A stretch of DNA of 64,000 nucleotides from JAVJSD01 sp040219575 (lineage in GTDB: Bacteria > Planctomycetota > Planctomycetia > Pirellulales > Pirellulaceae): positions 65,369 to 129,368 of the forward strand of contig JAVJSD010000108.1 of the NCBI GenBank assembly GCA_040219575.1, written 5' to 3'. Made by a program: the position numbers and the translations under genes. Below, in pieces: positions 8,563 through 17,504 of the stretch. Position 1 is the first letter of the stretch, and the number at the start of each line of letters is the position of its first letter. The notes beneath the pieces are model-generated. The model was given only the letters and a program-made list of their open reading frames with translations. It was not told the DNA's origin and ran no database searches.

Positions 8563-9306
8563 ATGAGTTCCTCTGCCGACCCACAACCGCACTCGCCGCC
8601 GCCAGGACAATTCGCCACCACACACTGGAGCTTGGTGCTGGCCGCCGGCGCGGGCGAGAGCCAGGCCGCGCTCGCCGAATTGTGCCAGGCCTACTGGCTG
8701 CCGCTGTACGTGTACCTCCGTCGGCGGGGGCATTCCCAGCACGACGCCGAGGACATCACGCAGGGATTCTTTTCGATGCTGCTGCAGCGGGAGGACCTCC
8801 GCGGTCTCGATCCGCAGCGAGGCAAGTTCCGCTCGTTCCTCTTGGGCTCCATGAAGCACTTTCTGGCGAACCGACGCGAACGCGATCGGGCCCTGAAGCG
8901 CGGCGGCGGGCGGACGATCGTCTCGCTCGACGTCGACAAAGCGGAGTCGCACTGCCGCCTCGAACCCGCCCACGACCACACGCCGGAAAGGGCCTTCGAG
9001 CGTCAATGGGCGTTGACGCTGTTGGAACGCACGCTCGACGCCCTGCGAAACGAGGCCGCCGTTGCCGGCAAACTGGGCGAATTCGACCGTTTGAAGGTCT
9101 ATCTGACCGGCCAGCGCCAGGACGAAACGTACGCCCAACTAGCGGAAGAGTTGCAGTCCAGCGAGGATGCGATCAAGCAGGCCGTGTCGCGGATGCGGAA
9201 GCGATACCGCCAGCAGCTCCGCCGCGAAATCGCGCAAACCACGAACGGGGCGGACGAAGTCGACGACGAAATCCGGGAGCTCTTCGCCGCGCTGCGCCCG
9301 AATTGA
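8563..9306 (+). CDS. ECF-like RNA polymerase sigma factor
   Basis: 247 aa. A region 2-like segment (AYWLPLYVYLRRRGHSQHDA then EDITQGFFSMLL) covers about residues 45-75, followed by the helix with GKFRSFLLGSMKHFLANRRE. A region 4-like helix-turn-helix is at about residues 185-225 (TYAQLAEELQSSEDAIKQAV then SRMRKRYRQQLRREI). This form, with the long insert between the two regions and a kinase gene next door, is the planctomycete kinase-linked ECF type. It should direct RNA polymerase to a small regulon, probably including the adjacent kinase. No anti-sigma factor gene is adjacent, so control through the kinase is inferred. Confidence 0.88.
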   Translation: MSSSADPQPHSPPPGQFATTHWSLVLAAGAGESQAALAELCQAYWLPLYVYLRRRGHSQHDAEDITQGFFSMLLQREDLRGLDPQRGKFRSFLLGSMKHFLANRRERDRALKRGGGRTIVSLDVDKAESHCRLEPAHDHTPERAFERQWALTLLERTLDALRNEAAVAGKLGEFDRLKVYLTGQRQDETYAQLAEELQSSEDAIKQAVSRMRKRYRQQLRREIAQTTNGADEVDDEIRELFAALRPN

Positions 9307-9318
9307 ATTCACCCGGCC

Positions 9319-9341
9319 AAGCCGACGACTTGTCGTCGTCG
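9319..9341. repeat. DACTTG-type palindromic repeat, single arm
   Basis: AAGCCGACGACTTGTCGTCG contains the self-complementary core GACGACTTGTCGTC. The same sequence recurs at 51804-51826, 53502-53525, 53623-53647 and 53671-53695. Here it stands alone, 12 bp after the sigma-factor stop codon. Confidence 0.75.
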
Positions 9342-9371
9342 AGATTCCTGAAAAAAAGTCGCCCATAACAA

Positions 9372-9398
9372 GTCACCTTTCCGGCGATTTCCGTCTGT
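9372..9398 (+). promoter_or_regulatory. Candidate ECF-type promoter for the kinase gene
   Basis: GTCAC at 9372-9376 and CGTCTGT at 9392-9398 are 15 bp apart, matching the general look of ECF promoters (AAC-like -35, CGTC -10). It lies between the sigma-factor gene and the kinase start at 9445. The assignment is by pattern only; an upstream ordinary promoter cannot be excluded. Confidence 0.35.
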
Positions 9399-9444
9399 AA
9401 TGAGTAGCCGCCGATAAACACCAGTCCGGCTGGAGGAAATCGCG

Positions 9445-11364
9445 ATGCCGTCCGACGATCGATGCCCACAGTGCGACGCTCCCCTTTCGCGCGACGCCCC
9501 CCAGGGACTTTGCCCCGCTTGCTTGATGGCGGGCGGCCTCGCCTCCTCGCCGCTGAGTGCCTCGGCGACGGAGGACTCTCCGGCGACGAGGTTTCGCCCC
9601 CCCAAACCCGCCGACCTGGCGCCCTTCTTTCCGCAACTGGAACTGCTCGACCTCATCGGTCATGGCGGGATGGGCGCCGTCTACAAGGCCCGCCAGAAAG
9701 GCCTCGACCGTGTGGTGGCGCTGAAGATCCTGCCGCCCGAAGTAGGACGCGACGATCGATTCGCTGAGCGTTTCACTCGGGAAGCGAAAGCCCTGGCGCG
9801 GCTCAATCATCCGCACATCGTCACCGTGCACGACGTCGGCAAGGCCGGCGACTATTACTTCTTCGTCATGGAGTACGTCGAGGGGCTCAACCTTCGCGAA
9901 GCGATGCAGGCGGGGCGGCTCACTCCCCAAGAGGCGATGGCCATCGTGCCGCAGGTCTGCGACGCCTTGCAGTACGCGCACGACGAGGGGATCGTGCACC
10001 GCGACATCAAGCCCGAAAACATCCTGATCGACAAGAAAGGCCGGGTGAAGATCGCCGACTTCGGCCTGGCCAAGCTGCTGGGCCGCAAGGTCGACGATCT
10101 CTCGCTCACGCAGGACCGGCAGGTGATGGGCACGCCCCGCTACATGGCCCCGGAGCAGTTTCTGGGCTCGGCCGACGTCGACCACCGGGCCGACATCTAT
10201 TCGCTGGGCGTGGTGTTTTACGAGATGCTCACCGGAGAGCTTCCGATGGGGCGTTTCGCGCCGCCGTCGCGAAAAGTGCAGGTCGACGTGCGGTTGGACG
10301 ACATCGTGCTGCGGGCGCTCGACGCCGAACCGCAGCGCCGCTATCAGCAAGCGAGCGAAGTGAAGACGGGCGTGGAAACGATCGCCTCTTCGCCGAAGGA
10401 CGTCGCTCCGCCGCCCGTTCCGCCGGCCAGGTCGTCCGCCGTCTGGGTTCCGCTGATGCTGGTGATCGTGTGCGTGATGCTATGCGCGGGGCCGGCGCTG
10501 TTGGGCCTGGCGGGACTGCTTTGGTACGCCACGATGCAGCAGCCGCAGCAAGCGCAAATAGTCGACGTTCCACCACTGCTTCCCGAGCACGGAGATGGCG
10601 CGGAACCGGTCGAAACACCACCGATGGCGCCGACCGAGACGCCGCGGCCGGCGCCCTCCGCAGCACCCTTGTCGAAGCCTCTCATGAAGCCGCTCGACGA
10701 CCCGCGGCCGCTGCAGTTTCGCGTGGTTCCGGACATCGGCGACGACGGCGAGGAACCGATTCTCTCGCAGCAGGAATTCGACAAGCTCGTCGAGCAACTG
10801 CGGAAAGAGGGCCCGGAAGTACTCGGCCGCGGTCGGGGTTGGGGCTGGTTCGAGGCCGGGCCGAACGTGACCGGCGACGATCTGCCGATCGGCGTCTATG
10901 AAGGCGATCGTTACCTGTTGGCATGCGATGGAGACGGGGATTTCGTCAGCACCGTTCCCCAACAAGTGGCGACCGTAATCGATCAGGGGCGGCGGAGCAT
11001 CGCCTTCCAACTCGACGAAGAGGCCGGCACGCAACTCCGCTGGCTGACTTCGGGGAACTTGGATAAGAAATTGGCCGTCGTCGTCGGGCGGCGCGTCGTC
11101 TCGGCGCCGATCATCCGCGGCGAGATCGGCAGCGAGGGTCAGATCACGGGAAACTTCACCGCCAGGGAAGTCGTGGAGATGGTCGATCAACTCAGCCAAC
11201 CGACGGCGAAGTCGGTGGAGCGCGGAAAGCCCGTAGCCGGTGTTTCGTTTTTGGGCGCCGCGGGAATGTTGTGCATCCTACCGACGCTCGTTCTCGGCGC
11301 CGTGGCGCTGTTGCTGCTCGCCCTGCGCGGCAGGCGGGCGAGGCCGCATCCGTCCGTATCGTGA
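9445..11364 (+). CDS. Membrane Ser/Thr protein kinase with SecD-like extracytoplasmic domain
   Basis: 639 aa, start ATG preceded by a strong GGAGG. Domains in order: a zinc-ribbon with Cys7, 10, 23, 26; a complete Hanks kinase (about 67-330) with glycine loop GHGGMGAVY, Lys94, HRD at 185-187, DFG at 205-207 and APE (MAPEQF); a membrane helix at about 333-357; a Pro-rich linker; a region at about 410-595 that resembles the P1 head of SecD (LAVVVGRRVVSAPIIRGEIG, then QITGNFTAREV); and a second membrane helix near the C-terminus. All catalytic residues are present, so an active kinase is expected. The SecD-like region would face the periplasm and act as sensor. It lies 138 bp downstream of the sigma factor and probably acts with it. 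Confidence 0.92.
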   Translation: MPSDDRCPQCDAPLSRDAPQGLCPACLMAGGLASSPLSASATEDSPATRFRPPKPADLAPFFPQLELLDLIGHGGMGAVYKARQKGLDRVVALKILPPEVGRDDRFAERFTREAKALARLNHPHIVTVHDVGKAGDYYFFVMEYVEGLNLREAMQAGRLTPQEAMAIVPQVCDALQYAHDEGIVHRDIKPENILIDKKGRVKIADFGLAKLLGRKVDDLSLTQDRQVMGTPRYMAPEQFLGSADVDHRADIYSLGVVFYEMLTGELPMGRFAPPSRKVQVDVRLDDIVLRALDAEPQRRYQQASEVKTGVETIASSPKDVAPPPVPPARSSAVWVPLMLVIVCVMLCAGPALLGLAGLLWYATMQQPQQAQIVDVPPLLPEHGDGAEPVETPPMAPTETPRPAPSAAPLSKPLMKPLDDPRPLQFRVVPDIGDDGEEPILSQQEFDKLVEQLRKEGPEVLGRGRGWGWFEAGPNVTGDDLPIGVYEGDRYLLACDGDGDFVSTVPQQVATVIDQGRRSIAFQLDEEAGTQLRWLTSGNLDKKLAVVVGRRVVSAPIIRGEIGSEGQITGNFTAREVVEMVDQLSQPTAKSVERGKPVAGVSFLGAAGMLCILPTLVLGAVALLLLALRGRRARPHPSVS

Positions 11365-11419
11365 CGCCCTGCTGGAATGGAAATCCACGCGGCGCGACGG
11401 GAAACCGCGTTGTCTCCGC

Positions 11420-14254
11420 CTATTCGCTGGATGTTGCCGGTATCCTCCACATATGAATCTCCACGCCGCAAGCGACGGCCAGCGTTTCGCCGTCGGGCGC
11501 GACGACGAGGGCGTTGACCGGCCAGGGCGTGTTCAACACGAGCCGCTCCAGCCGGGTCTCGACGTCCCAAAAATGCACAGCGCGATTGCCGCGCGTCGCC
11601 ACGGTGTCGCCGTTATGGAGCAGGGTGAACGCGTTCGTTTCGCTGCCATTGCGGCCGCCGCTGACAATGCCGAACTGCGCGACGTCCTCGCCGGTTTTTC
11701 GCGACACGACGAACACGTCTCGTGACGTGGCGTAGGCGAAATACTTTCCGTTGTTTGACCACTTCGCCTCCTGCACTCCGCCGTGCGGGGCTAGCGTTTC
11801 GATCGGTTCGTGATGGCCGTCGCTCAAGAGCAACCGCAGGTTCGTCGCCACTTCGTTGGTCAGCGCGAGGACCTTGCCGTCAGGAGAAGGTTCGATTTCG
11901 GCCAGCCATCCTCCCCAGCGATCGTCGATCGTCTCGATCGGTCCACCCGCACTTGGCAAGCCGAACACGCTTCGGTCGGCGGTCAGGATCTGCGAGCCGT
12001 CGGCGCTGTACGTGACGCAGCCAAGCTGTTTGTCCAACAGCTTCTCCCGAAGGCCGCCGGGTTCGCGCCGGAATAGTGCGTCCCGTTCGGTATAGACAAG
12101 TGAGTCATCGACGGGCGACCAGTCGTGCATTTGCCGCTTTGAGACGGAGATGTCGAAAGCATCGACCTGCCGCGCCTTGGCGACATCCCAAATGTGGAAC
12201 TGCCCCCGACTCGTGCGAGACGCCAGTAACGCCCCGTCTCGAGAAAAATCGAGTCGCGCCACCGAATCGGTATGTCCCGTAAGGGTCGGCAGTTTCGTGG
12301 CTTTCAGCGGACGGCCGGGCGCCGAAGCGTGCTGCTGAGGCGAAGCTCGGGTTCCGCCGCTCAACTCCACCGCCCGCCATCCTCGAGCGCTGGTGGCGAT
12401 TGACGGCGGCGAAGGGGGAGAAGCCGCAGGCCTGCTCGCCGAGGGCGACGTTGCGATTCGCGCCAGCGGCGCCGGAGGCGATGCAACCGGGGCGTTTGTC
12501 AACGTGAACGGTTTCTGGGAAGCAGAAGGCGAATTGCGCTTGATGTCCCAAACCGTGGCGCTGCGGCCTGAAGCGACGGCCAGCGTGTCGCCGTCGGCGG
12601 AGATCGAGACCAGGCCGCACGGGTGGTCGAGATTGACCACGCCCTGTGGCGTGAGCTGTTGTCCGTTGTGCAGCAACTCGATCTTCTTGTCGTAATAGAA
12701 GACGGCGAGCGTCGTGCTGCGCGGCAGAAAATCGATCTTCGGCGGCGGCGTCAAATTGCCGCCGCTTCGCTGTTCCAGCAAGACGCGACGGGTGTCGCGA
12801 TCGACGATCCGCAGGGTCGAAGGATTGTTGTCGTAGTAGGCTTCGTAGCCGCCCAGGTCGGACCAGTCGATAAGGAACGGACTGCCAATCCGGGCGCGGT
12901 CCAGCGCGGCCACGTCGGCCGCGTCGCCAAAGAAGTGCAATTGCGACCGGCCGTCGGAGCCGACAATCACCTTACCGTCCGGTGAGAAGACGAGACCGGC
13001 CAGCTTCGGGGTCGACGTCTCGCCGCGGACCGCCTGATTCATGACCGTGTTCAATACATGCAGGTTCGAGCCTGACGCCGCGATTTGCGTTCCATTAGGC
13101 GACATCGCCATGGCGGTGATGGGCGATTCATTCTCTACATAGGTCAGGAACATTCCTCGACGAAGTCTGCCGTCAACGGTGCCGAAGACGTAGGAGGATC
13201 GTCCCAGGGGCCACGCGAGAACCGACGGGCGGCCGAGACCGTCGCCTCCGCTCAGCACGCTGCTGTACGACATCCTGCGAAGGTCGTACAGGTAGATTCT
13301 GCTTCCCGTGGCGACCGCCAGTTCGACGCCGTTTGGCGAGACGGCGATAGCAGTCGGGGAACTGTCCAACTCGGAAAGCGGCAACATGCGAGGGTTCGCC
13401 AGCCACGCCGCGCCGGGCTCCGTCGTGGTGTAAGATCGCGACGACTCCGCGACCGGCGTCGTCCCCGGAGGCGGCGACGCGACTTGTTGGTCGTCTCGGT
13501 CGCCGGACGACGGTCGCCTCAGCGACATGACCGCCAACAACACCATCAGCATCAGAACGGCGACGATCGCCAGCACGACCAGGGCCGCCAACTTCACATC
13601 GCGCAGCGCCGCGCTTTGCGCGGTTCTCACCTTCCGGCGTGGCGCGCCGGCCGCCTTGTAGCCGGTGGGGCCAAACAGCGGATCGTGAAGCACCGCGCCG
13701 CCGGTATCCAACGGCAGATCGGCCGCCAGCGGATCGTCGGCCTGCAAGGGTGTGAGCGCCGCCGGGTCGACCTCCGGCAGCGGTTCCAGCGGCGACAACG
13801 ACGGCGAGGGCGACAGCGAGGCGCCGTCCAGAGGCGCCAATTGAAGCGAGTCATCCGCGGGAGAAACCGGCGACATCAGCGGCGCTTCGCCGATGCGTGG
13901 GGCTCCTCTCGGGCTCGGGATCGATTGTTCGGCATTGACCCGCGCCGCGGGCGCGCCGTGAATCGGCTGTTCTCCGAAGCGGCGTTTGAGCTCCGCGTCG
14001 TACTCGGCTCGCCGCTGCGGATGCATCAGACAAGCCCGCGCCGCGGCGACTGCGTTCAACAACTCCTGCGACTGCGCCGCATGACGGCCGATCTGCGCCG
14101 CCCGCAATTGCGCCATCCGCCGGTCGGCCGCCAGGTCGATGACGCGCGCGTCGTTCTCGAACACCCGCACACCCAACAGCCGATAGTGGTGCGGAGGCTG
14201 TTCGAAGGGCGCGATGCCCAGCCACTCGTGATAAGGATCAAACACGTCGCTCAC
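11420..14254 (-). CDS. WD40-like beta-propeller membrane protein with planctomycete J-like N-terminus
   Basis: 944 aa, start GTG at 14254. Residues 1-100 (YHEWLGIAP, HYRLLGV, then HPQRRAEYDAELKRRF) resemble the short J-domain-like module found at the N-terminus of many planctomycete proteins. A Pro/Ser-rich linker is followed by one membrane helix at about 222-247 (AALVVLAIVAVLMLMVLLAV). The rest is WD40/YVTN-like repeats (VAVSPNGVELAVATGSRIYLY, SISADGDTLAVASGRSATVWD, LDFSRDGALLASRTSRGQFH, VVAPDGETLAVACGVEIHMW), enough for one or two propellers, with a Pro/Ala/Ser spacer near residue 590. Its start overlaps the stop of the PQQ gene by 4 bp (GTGA). Function unknown; a protein-binding scaffold is likely. 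Confidence 0.85.
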   Translation of the reverse strand: MSDVFDPYHEWLGIAPFEQPPHHYRLLGVRVFENDARVIDLAADRRMAQLRAAQIGRHAAQSQELLNAVAAARACLMHPQRRAEYDAELKRRFGEQPIHGAPAARVNAEQSIPSPRGAPRIGEAPLMSPVSPADDSLQLAPLDGASLSPSPSLSPLEPLPEVDPAALTPLQADDPLAADLPLDTGGAVLHDPLFGPTGYKAAGAPRRKVRTAQSAALRDVKLAALVVLAIVAVLMLMVLLAVMSLRRPSSGDRDDQQVASPPPGTTPVAESSRSYTTTEPGAAWLANPRMLPLSELDSSPTAIAVSPNGVELAVATGSRIYLYDLRRMSYSSVLSGGDGLGRPSVLAWPLGRSSYVFGTVDGRLRRGMFLTYVENESPITAMAMSPNGTQIAASGSNLHVLNTVMNQAVRGETSTPKLAGLVFSPDGKVIVGSDGRSQLHFFGDAADVAALDRARIGSPFLIDWSDLGGYEAYYDNNPSTLRIVDRDTRRVLLEQRSGGNLTPPPKIDFLPRSTTLAVFYYDKKIELLHNGQQLTPQGVVNLDHPCGLVSISADGDTLAVASGRSATVWDIKRNSPSASQKPFTLTNAPVASPPAPLARIATSPSASRPAASPPSPPSIATSARGWRAVELSGGTRASPQQHASAPGRPLKATKLPTLTGHTDSVARLDFSRDGALLASRTSRGQFHIWDVAKARQVDAFDISVSKRQMHDWSPVDDSLVYTERDALFRREPGGLREKLLDKQLGCVTYSADGSQILTADRSVFGLPSAGGPIETIDDRWGGWLAEIEPSPDGKVLALTNEVATNLRLLLSDGHHEPIETLAPHGGVQEAKWSNNGKYFAYATSRDVFVVSRKTGEDVAQFGIVSGGRNGSETNAFTLLHNGDTVATRGNRAVHFWDVETRLERLVLNTPWPVNALVVAPDGETLAVACGVEIHMWRIPATSSE

Positions 14255-15906
14255 CGCCCTGCCTCGTTGAATTCTGCCTCGTTGAATTCTGCCTCACGGA
14301 TCGACGAGTCTCCCATTTTACCCGCCAGAGGCAGTTCGTAGCAGGCGGCTTCGCTGGCGTTTCGCACCAGCAGCCGCGAGCCGGCGACGACGGGGTGATT
14401 CCACGTGCGATTGGAAAGCGGAGAAAATCGAGCGAATTCCTCATACGCCGACGGATCGGCGCCGACCAACGCCACGTCGCCCGACTCGGCCTGAACCAGC
14501 AACACGTCGTCGATCAGAATCAATTGCCCGAAACCGTACCGGCCTTGCTTCCATCGCCGCTGGCCGGTCTCCAGATCGAGGCAGACCAGGATCCGCTCGT
14601 CGAGGCCGTAAACGAATCCGTCGCGGACCACCACACTGCTGAACTTCGCCTTCAGGTTGCGGTTGGACCACACTTCCCGCAGCGCGAACTCGTCGCCCTG
14701 GCGAGTGATCTCCAACAGCACACAACCTTGACCGTAGCCCGAGGCGATGAAGACGCGGGTGACGCGCTCCTTTGCAGTCGGCAGGACGACCGGTTGGCAG
14801 ACGTTGTTCTTCTCGTCGGGATTGCTCACCCAGGGATAACTCCACGTGACCTTGCCGTCTTCGAGGCGATGGCCGCTGAGGCTGTCTCCGCTGAGCAACA
14901 GCACCTGCCGCCGTCCACCGATGACCGCCGGTTGCGGCGAGCTGTACGAACCTTGGTCGTCGCCGGCGCTCCAAACCTTCGCGCCGCTCTCCGCATCGTA
15001 AGCGACGAGCGATGCGCCAGCGCCGCCGGGACTGACGAACACCAGGTCGTCGAGCACCAGGTCGTCGAGCACCAACGGCGAACCGCACATGCCGTAGTGG
15101 CAGTTGTGCGTGTTGTTGTCCGCCAGGATATCGACCGACCACCGCGCCTCGCCGTTGGTCGCGTCGAGGCAGTTCAAGACGCCCAGCGCGCCGAGCGAAT
15201 ACACGCAACCGCCGACAACGGCCGGTGTGGCGCGCGGCCCGTAGTCTCCGCCGGGATAGCCGTGGAAGACGCCGTCGTCGCGATGGACCCAACACTCGCG
15301 GCCGGTCGCCAGTTCGTAGCAGACGACCGTTTCCGACTCGCCTCGCTGCTCCTGCGTGAAGCAGTAGTCGCCGACGACGGCGAACGACGACCAGCCCGCG
15401 CCGACCGGCTGCCGCCACACTTCACTCGGCCCGGCAGTGGGCCAGTCGGCCGCCAGCCTCACTCCGGCCACGCGGCCGTCGCGCTGGGCGCCTCGAAACG
15501 CGGGCCAGTCGAAGGGCGATGTTTCGTCGAGCGTGACGGGGGCCTCGGCCGAGCGGCGTGGCGGGGCGTGAACGGCGGGAGGCGGTTCCTGCGCCTCTCC
15601 GGCCAAGAGCCGCCAGGGCACGCAGGTGAAGAAGAGGAACGCCCACCCCGTTTCGAACAAGAGCAGCGCCGCCAGACTCCAGCCCAGGTGAACACGCTCC
15701 AGCCGCAACCACAGGGCCCACACCAGCGCCGCCGACTGCGTCGCCCAGATCGCCAGAATCAGATCGGCCGCCGGCGCGTCGGTGAGGGTGACGTCGGCCA
15801 ATTGCACGCCAACGAGCGCTGCGAACGAGAACGCGAGCAGCATCAGGGTCGTGCGGAGCAGTTTCCCCCGGTCGGACGTCGCGCGATAGGTTTCGCTGGT
15901 GGACAT
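14251..15906 (-). CDS. Membrane-anchored PQQ-like (BamB-type) beta-propeller protein
   Basis: 551 aa from ATG 15906. The N-terminus has three to four membrane helices (about residues 14-110), then an exported domain beginning WPAFRGAQRDG. PQQ-like propeller blades recur: CYELATGRECW, LDATNGEARWSVDI, AYDAESGAKVWSAG, LEDGKVTWSYP, LDLETGQRRWKQG. Proteins of this pattern in planctomycetes are usually called outer membrane protein assembly BamB-like or PQQ-binding; no enzyme is established. The start overlaps the LRR gene stop (TGATG) and the stop overlaps the WD40 start, so the three genes form a tight operon. Two in-frame 15-bp tandem duplications give LVLDDLVLDD (15040-15069) and the C-terminal EAEFNEAEFN (14261-14290). 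Confidence 0.86.
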   Translation of the reverse strand: MSTSETYRATSDRGKLLRTTLMLLAFSFAALVGVQLADVTLTDAPAADLILAIWATQSAALVWALWLRLERVHLGWSLAALLLFETGWAFLFFTCVPWRLLAGEAQEPPPAVHAPPRRSAEAPVTLDETSPFDWPAFRGAQRDGRVAGVRLAADWPTAGPSEVWRQPVGAGWSSFAVVGDYCFTQEQRGESETVVCYELATGRECWVHRDDGVFHGYPGGDYGPRATPAVVGGCVYSLGALGVLNCLDATNGEARWSVDILADNNTHNCHYGMCGSPLVLDDLVLDDLVFVSPGGAGASLVAYDAESGAKVWSAGDDQGSYSSPQPAVIGGRRQVLLLSGDSLSGHRLEDGKVTWSYPWVSNPDEKNNVCQPVVLPTAKERVTRVFIASGYGQGCVLLEITRQGDEFALREVWSNRNLKAKFSSVVVRDGFVYGLDERILVCLDLETGQRRWKQGRYGFGQLILIDDVLLVQAESGDVALVGADPSAYEEFARFSPLSNRTWNHPVVAGSRLLVRNASEAACYELPLAGKMGDSSIREAEFNEAEFNEAGR

Positions 15907-16388
15907 CAACGCATGACCGACGTGGTGATCTTCTTGTTCAGCCGGGCGAGCCCCTCTTCGGTGACCGCCGTCTCCTCGATCGCCAACAGGCGCAGCGACG
16001 TAAGATGCTCCAGATGCCGCAGGCCGGCGTCGGTGATCCGCGTGCGATCGAGGTAGACCTCGCGGACCGCGCTGAAGCGGTGAAGGTGGCGCAGATCGTC
16101 GTCGCCGGTTTGCGGATTCCAGAACATCACGATCTCGACGCGGCAGAAGAAGTCGTCGCCGATCAACGACCGCAGCCACACTGGACCGGGCGGTTGGCCG
16201 AGTCCGTCGGCCTCGAAGTCGTACAACACGCTGCCGCCGACCTCCTCAACCGCCGCCACGCCCAAGCGCTGGTCGTGCGCCCGCCGCGCGAGCACCACGC
16301 CCCACGCCGCGCCCGCCGCCAATGCGGCACACAACGCGCCGCGCCGGCACCACCGGGCCGCACACCGCCAGTCGAGCCGAGCAGGCAT
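15906..16388 (-). CDS. Short membrane protein with leucine-rich repeats
   Basis: 160 aa if started at ATG 16388 (MPARLDWRCAARW); the frame is open to 16436, giving 176 aa. A membrane helix (GALCAALAAGAAWGVVLA) lies near the N-terminus. The C-terminal third is three leucine-rich repeats with the RITDAGL pattern: LRHLHRFSAVREVYLDRTRI, TDAGLRHLEHLTSLRLLAIE and VTEEGLARLNKKITTS. It is the first gene of an operon with the PQQ and WD40 propeller genes (TGATG overlap). Function unknown. Confidence 0.75.
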   Translation of the reverse strand: MPARLDWRCAARWCRRGALCAALAAGAAWGVVLARRAHDQRLGVAAVEEVGGSVLYDFEADGLGQPPGPVWLRSLIGDDFFCRVEIVMFWNPQTGDDDLRHLHRFSAVREVYLDRTRITDAGLRHLEHLTSLRLLAIEETAVTEEGLARLNKKITTSVMR

Positions 16389-16479
16389 GAATTGAAGATC
16401 CAATTTGAAGAGGCGTGCAAAGGCGGAACCGCCCATGACGAAAAGTCCGCCTTCATTCTATCCGCCGCGGACGCGCATT

Positions 16480-17322
16480 TCACGTTCCGGCGACGCGCCG
16501 CAGAAACGCCAGCACCGCGGCGGTCGGCTTGTCGCCGGGCGCGCCGAGTTCGGTGTTGATCGTGCCGTGGGTTTTACCTTCGGCGGCGACGACTTCGGCG
16601 CTGACGCCCGCCTTGGTGAGCGCCGCGGCGAACTGACGGGAGCGTTCTCCCGAATCGAGCCGATCGGCGACGTGCAGGATCAAAAACGGAGGGATGTTCT
16701 TCTCCGGGGCCACGAACGTGATCGGCGAAGCCTGCTTGAGGCCCTCTTCCTTGTCCCCGAACGCTGATTGGTAGAGTTGCTTCTGCCGCGGCCCGGAGTT
16801 CTTCAGCTGCTGCTGCAGATCGTACGCGGCGGTGTCGACCGGCACGCAGCCTTTGACGACGTCGAGCTTCACGCCGTGGGCTTTCAGCAGACTTTCGTCG
16901 GTGCACACCAGGGCCGCCTGATGCGCCCCGGCGGAGTGCCCCAGCACGACGATTTTGTTCGCCGCCCCGCCGTACTCCTGCGCGTGCTTGTGCATGTAAG
17001 CGATGGCCTGGGCGATGTCGCCGGCCTGCTGGCGGACCGTCACCTTGGGCACGAGGCGATAGTTGACGCTTACCAGCACGTAGCCGGCGTCGGTCAGCGC
17101 CCGCGGCTTCCGCTGCATCCGCGCCTTGTCGCCCTGCCGCCAGCCGCCGCCATGAATCCAGATCAGGATCGGATGATCGTCGCCCTCGGCCGGCGCGTAC
17201 ACATCCAACGACCGCAACGGATCCTTCACCCCCGCATACGGCACATCCCGAAACTCCCGCATCTCCGCGGCAGCCAGCGGCGAGGCGACGACTAGCAGCA
17301 TGAGGGAAACGGAAAGGCGCAT
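16480..17322 (-). CDS. Exported alpha/beta-hydrolase (esterase/lipase-like)
   Basis: 280 aa from ATG 17322, preceded by AAAGAGGTC as ribosome-binding site. A signal peptide (MRLSVSLMLLVVASPLAAAE) indicates export. The catalytic domain shows the oxyanion motif HGGGW (about residue 60), the nucleophile elbow GHSAGAH (about 145), an acid residue in ILHVADRLDSGERS and the histidine in KTHGTINTE. This matches the hormone-sensitive-lipase-like/BD-FAE esterase group. The substrate is unknown. The upstream open frame to 18549 is read-through of neighbouring sequence, not part of the protein. Confidence 0.88.
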   Translation of the reverse strand: MRLSVSLMLLVVASPLAAAEMREFRDVPYAGVKDPLRSLDVYAPAEGDDHPILIWIHGGGWRQGDKARMQRKPRALTDAGYVLVSVNYRLVPKVTVRQQAGDIAQAIAYMHKHAQEYGGAANKIVVLGHSAGAHQAALVCTDESLLKAHGVKLDVVKGCVPVDTAAYDLQQQLKNSGPRQKQLYQSAFGDKEEGLKQASPITFVAPEKNIPPFLILHVADRLDSGERSRQFAAALTKAGVSAEVVAAEGKTHGTINTELGAPGDKPTAAVLAFLRRVAGT

Positions 17323-17445
17323 GAAAGACCTCTTTAGCGGCGATGTGATGCGACTTGGTCGTTGATTGGGGCTTCTGTGGCAATGGGCAATAGAAACGCC
17401 GCGCCACGGCCAACCCGAGGCCCGAAAGCGCACGTTTTCGCCAAA

Positions 17446-17473
17446 CTCCGTTCTCTCCGTTTCCTCCTGTTCC
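17446..17473. repeat. Solo arm of the GxxExxY-element repeat
   Basis: The 18-bp segment CTCCGTTTCCTCCTGTTC at 17455-17472 is identical to the right arm of the element around the GxxExxY gene (60810-60827). Here no GxxExxY gene is present. It lies in the 180-bp gap between the aldolase stop and the esterase start. Confidence 0.65.
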
Positions 17474-17504
17474 CTTTGCCTTGCTGGCTTCCGTCCACGC
17501 GAGA

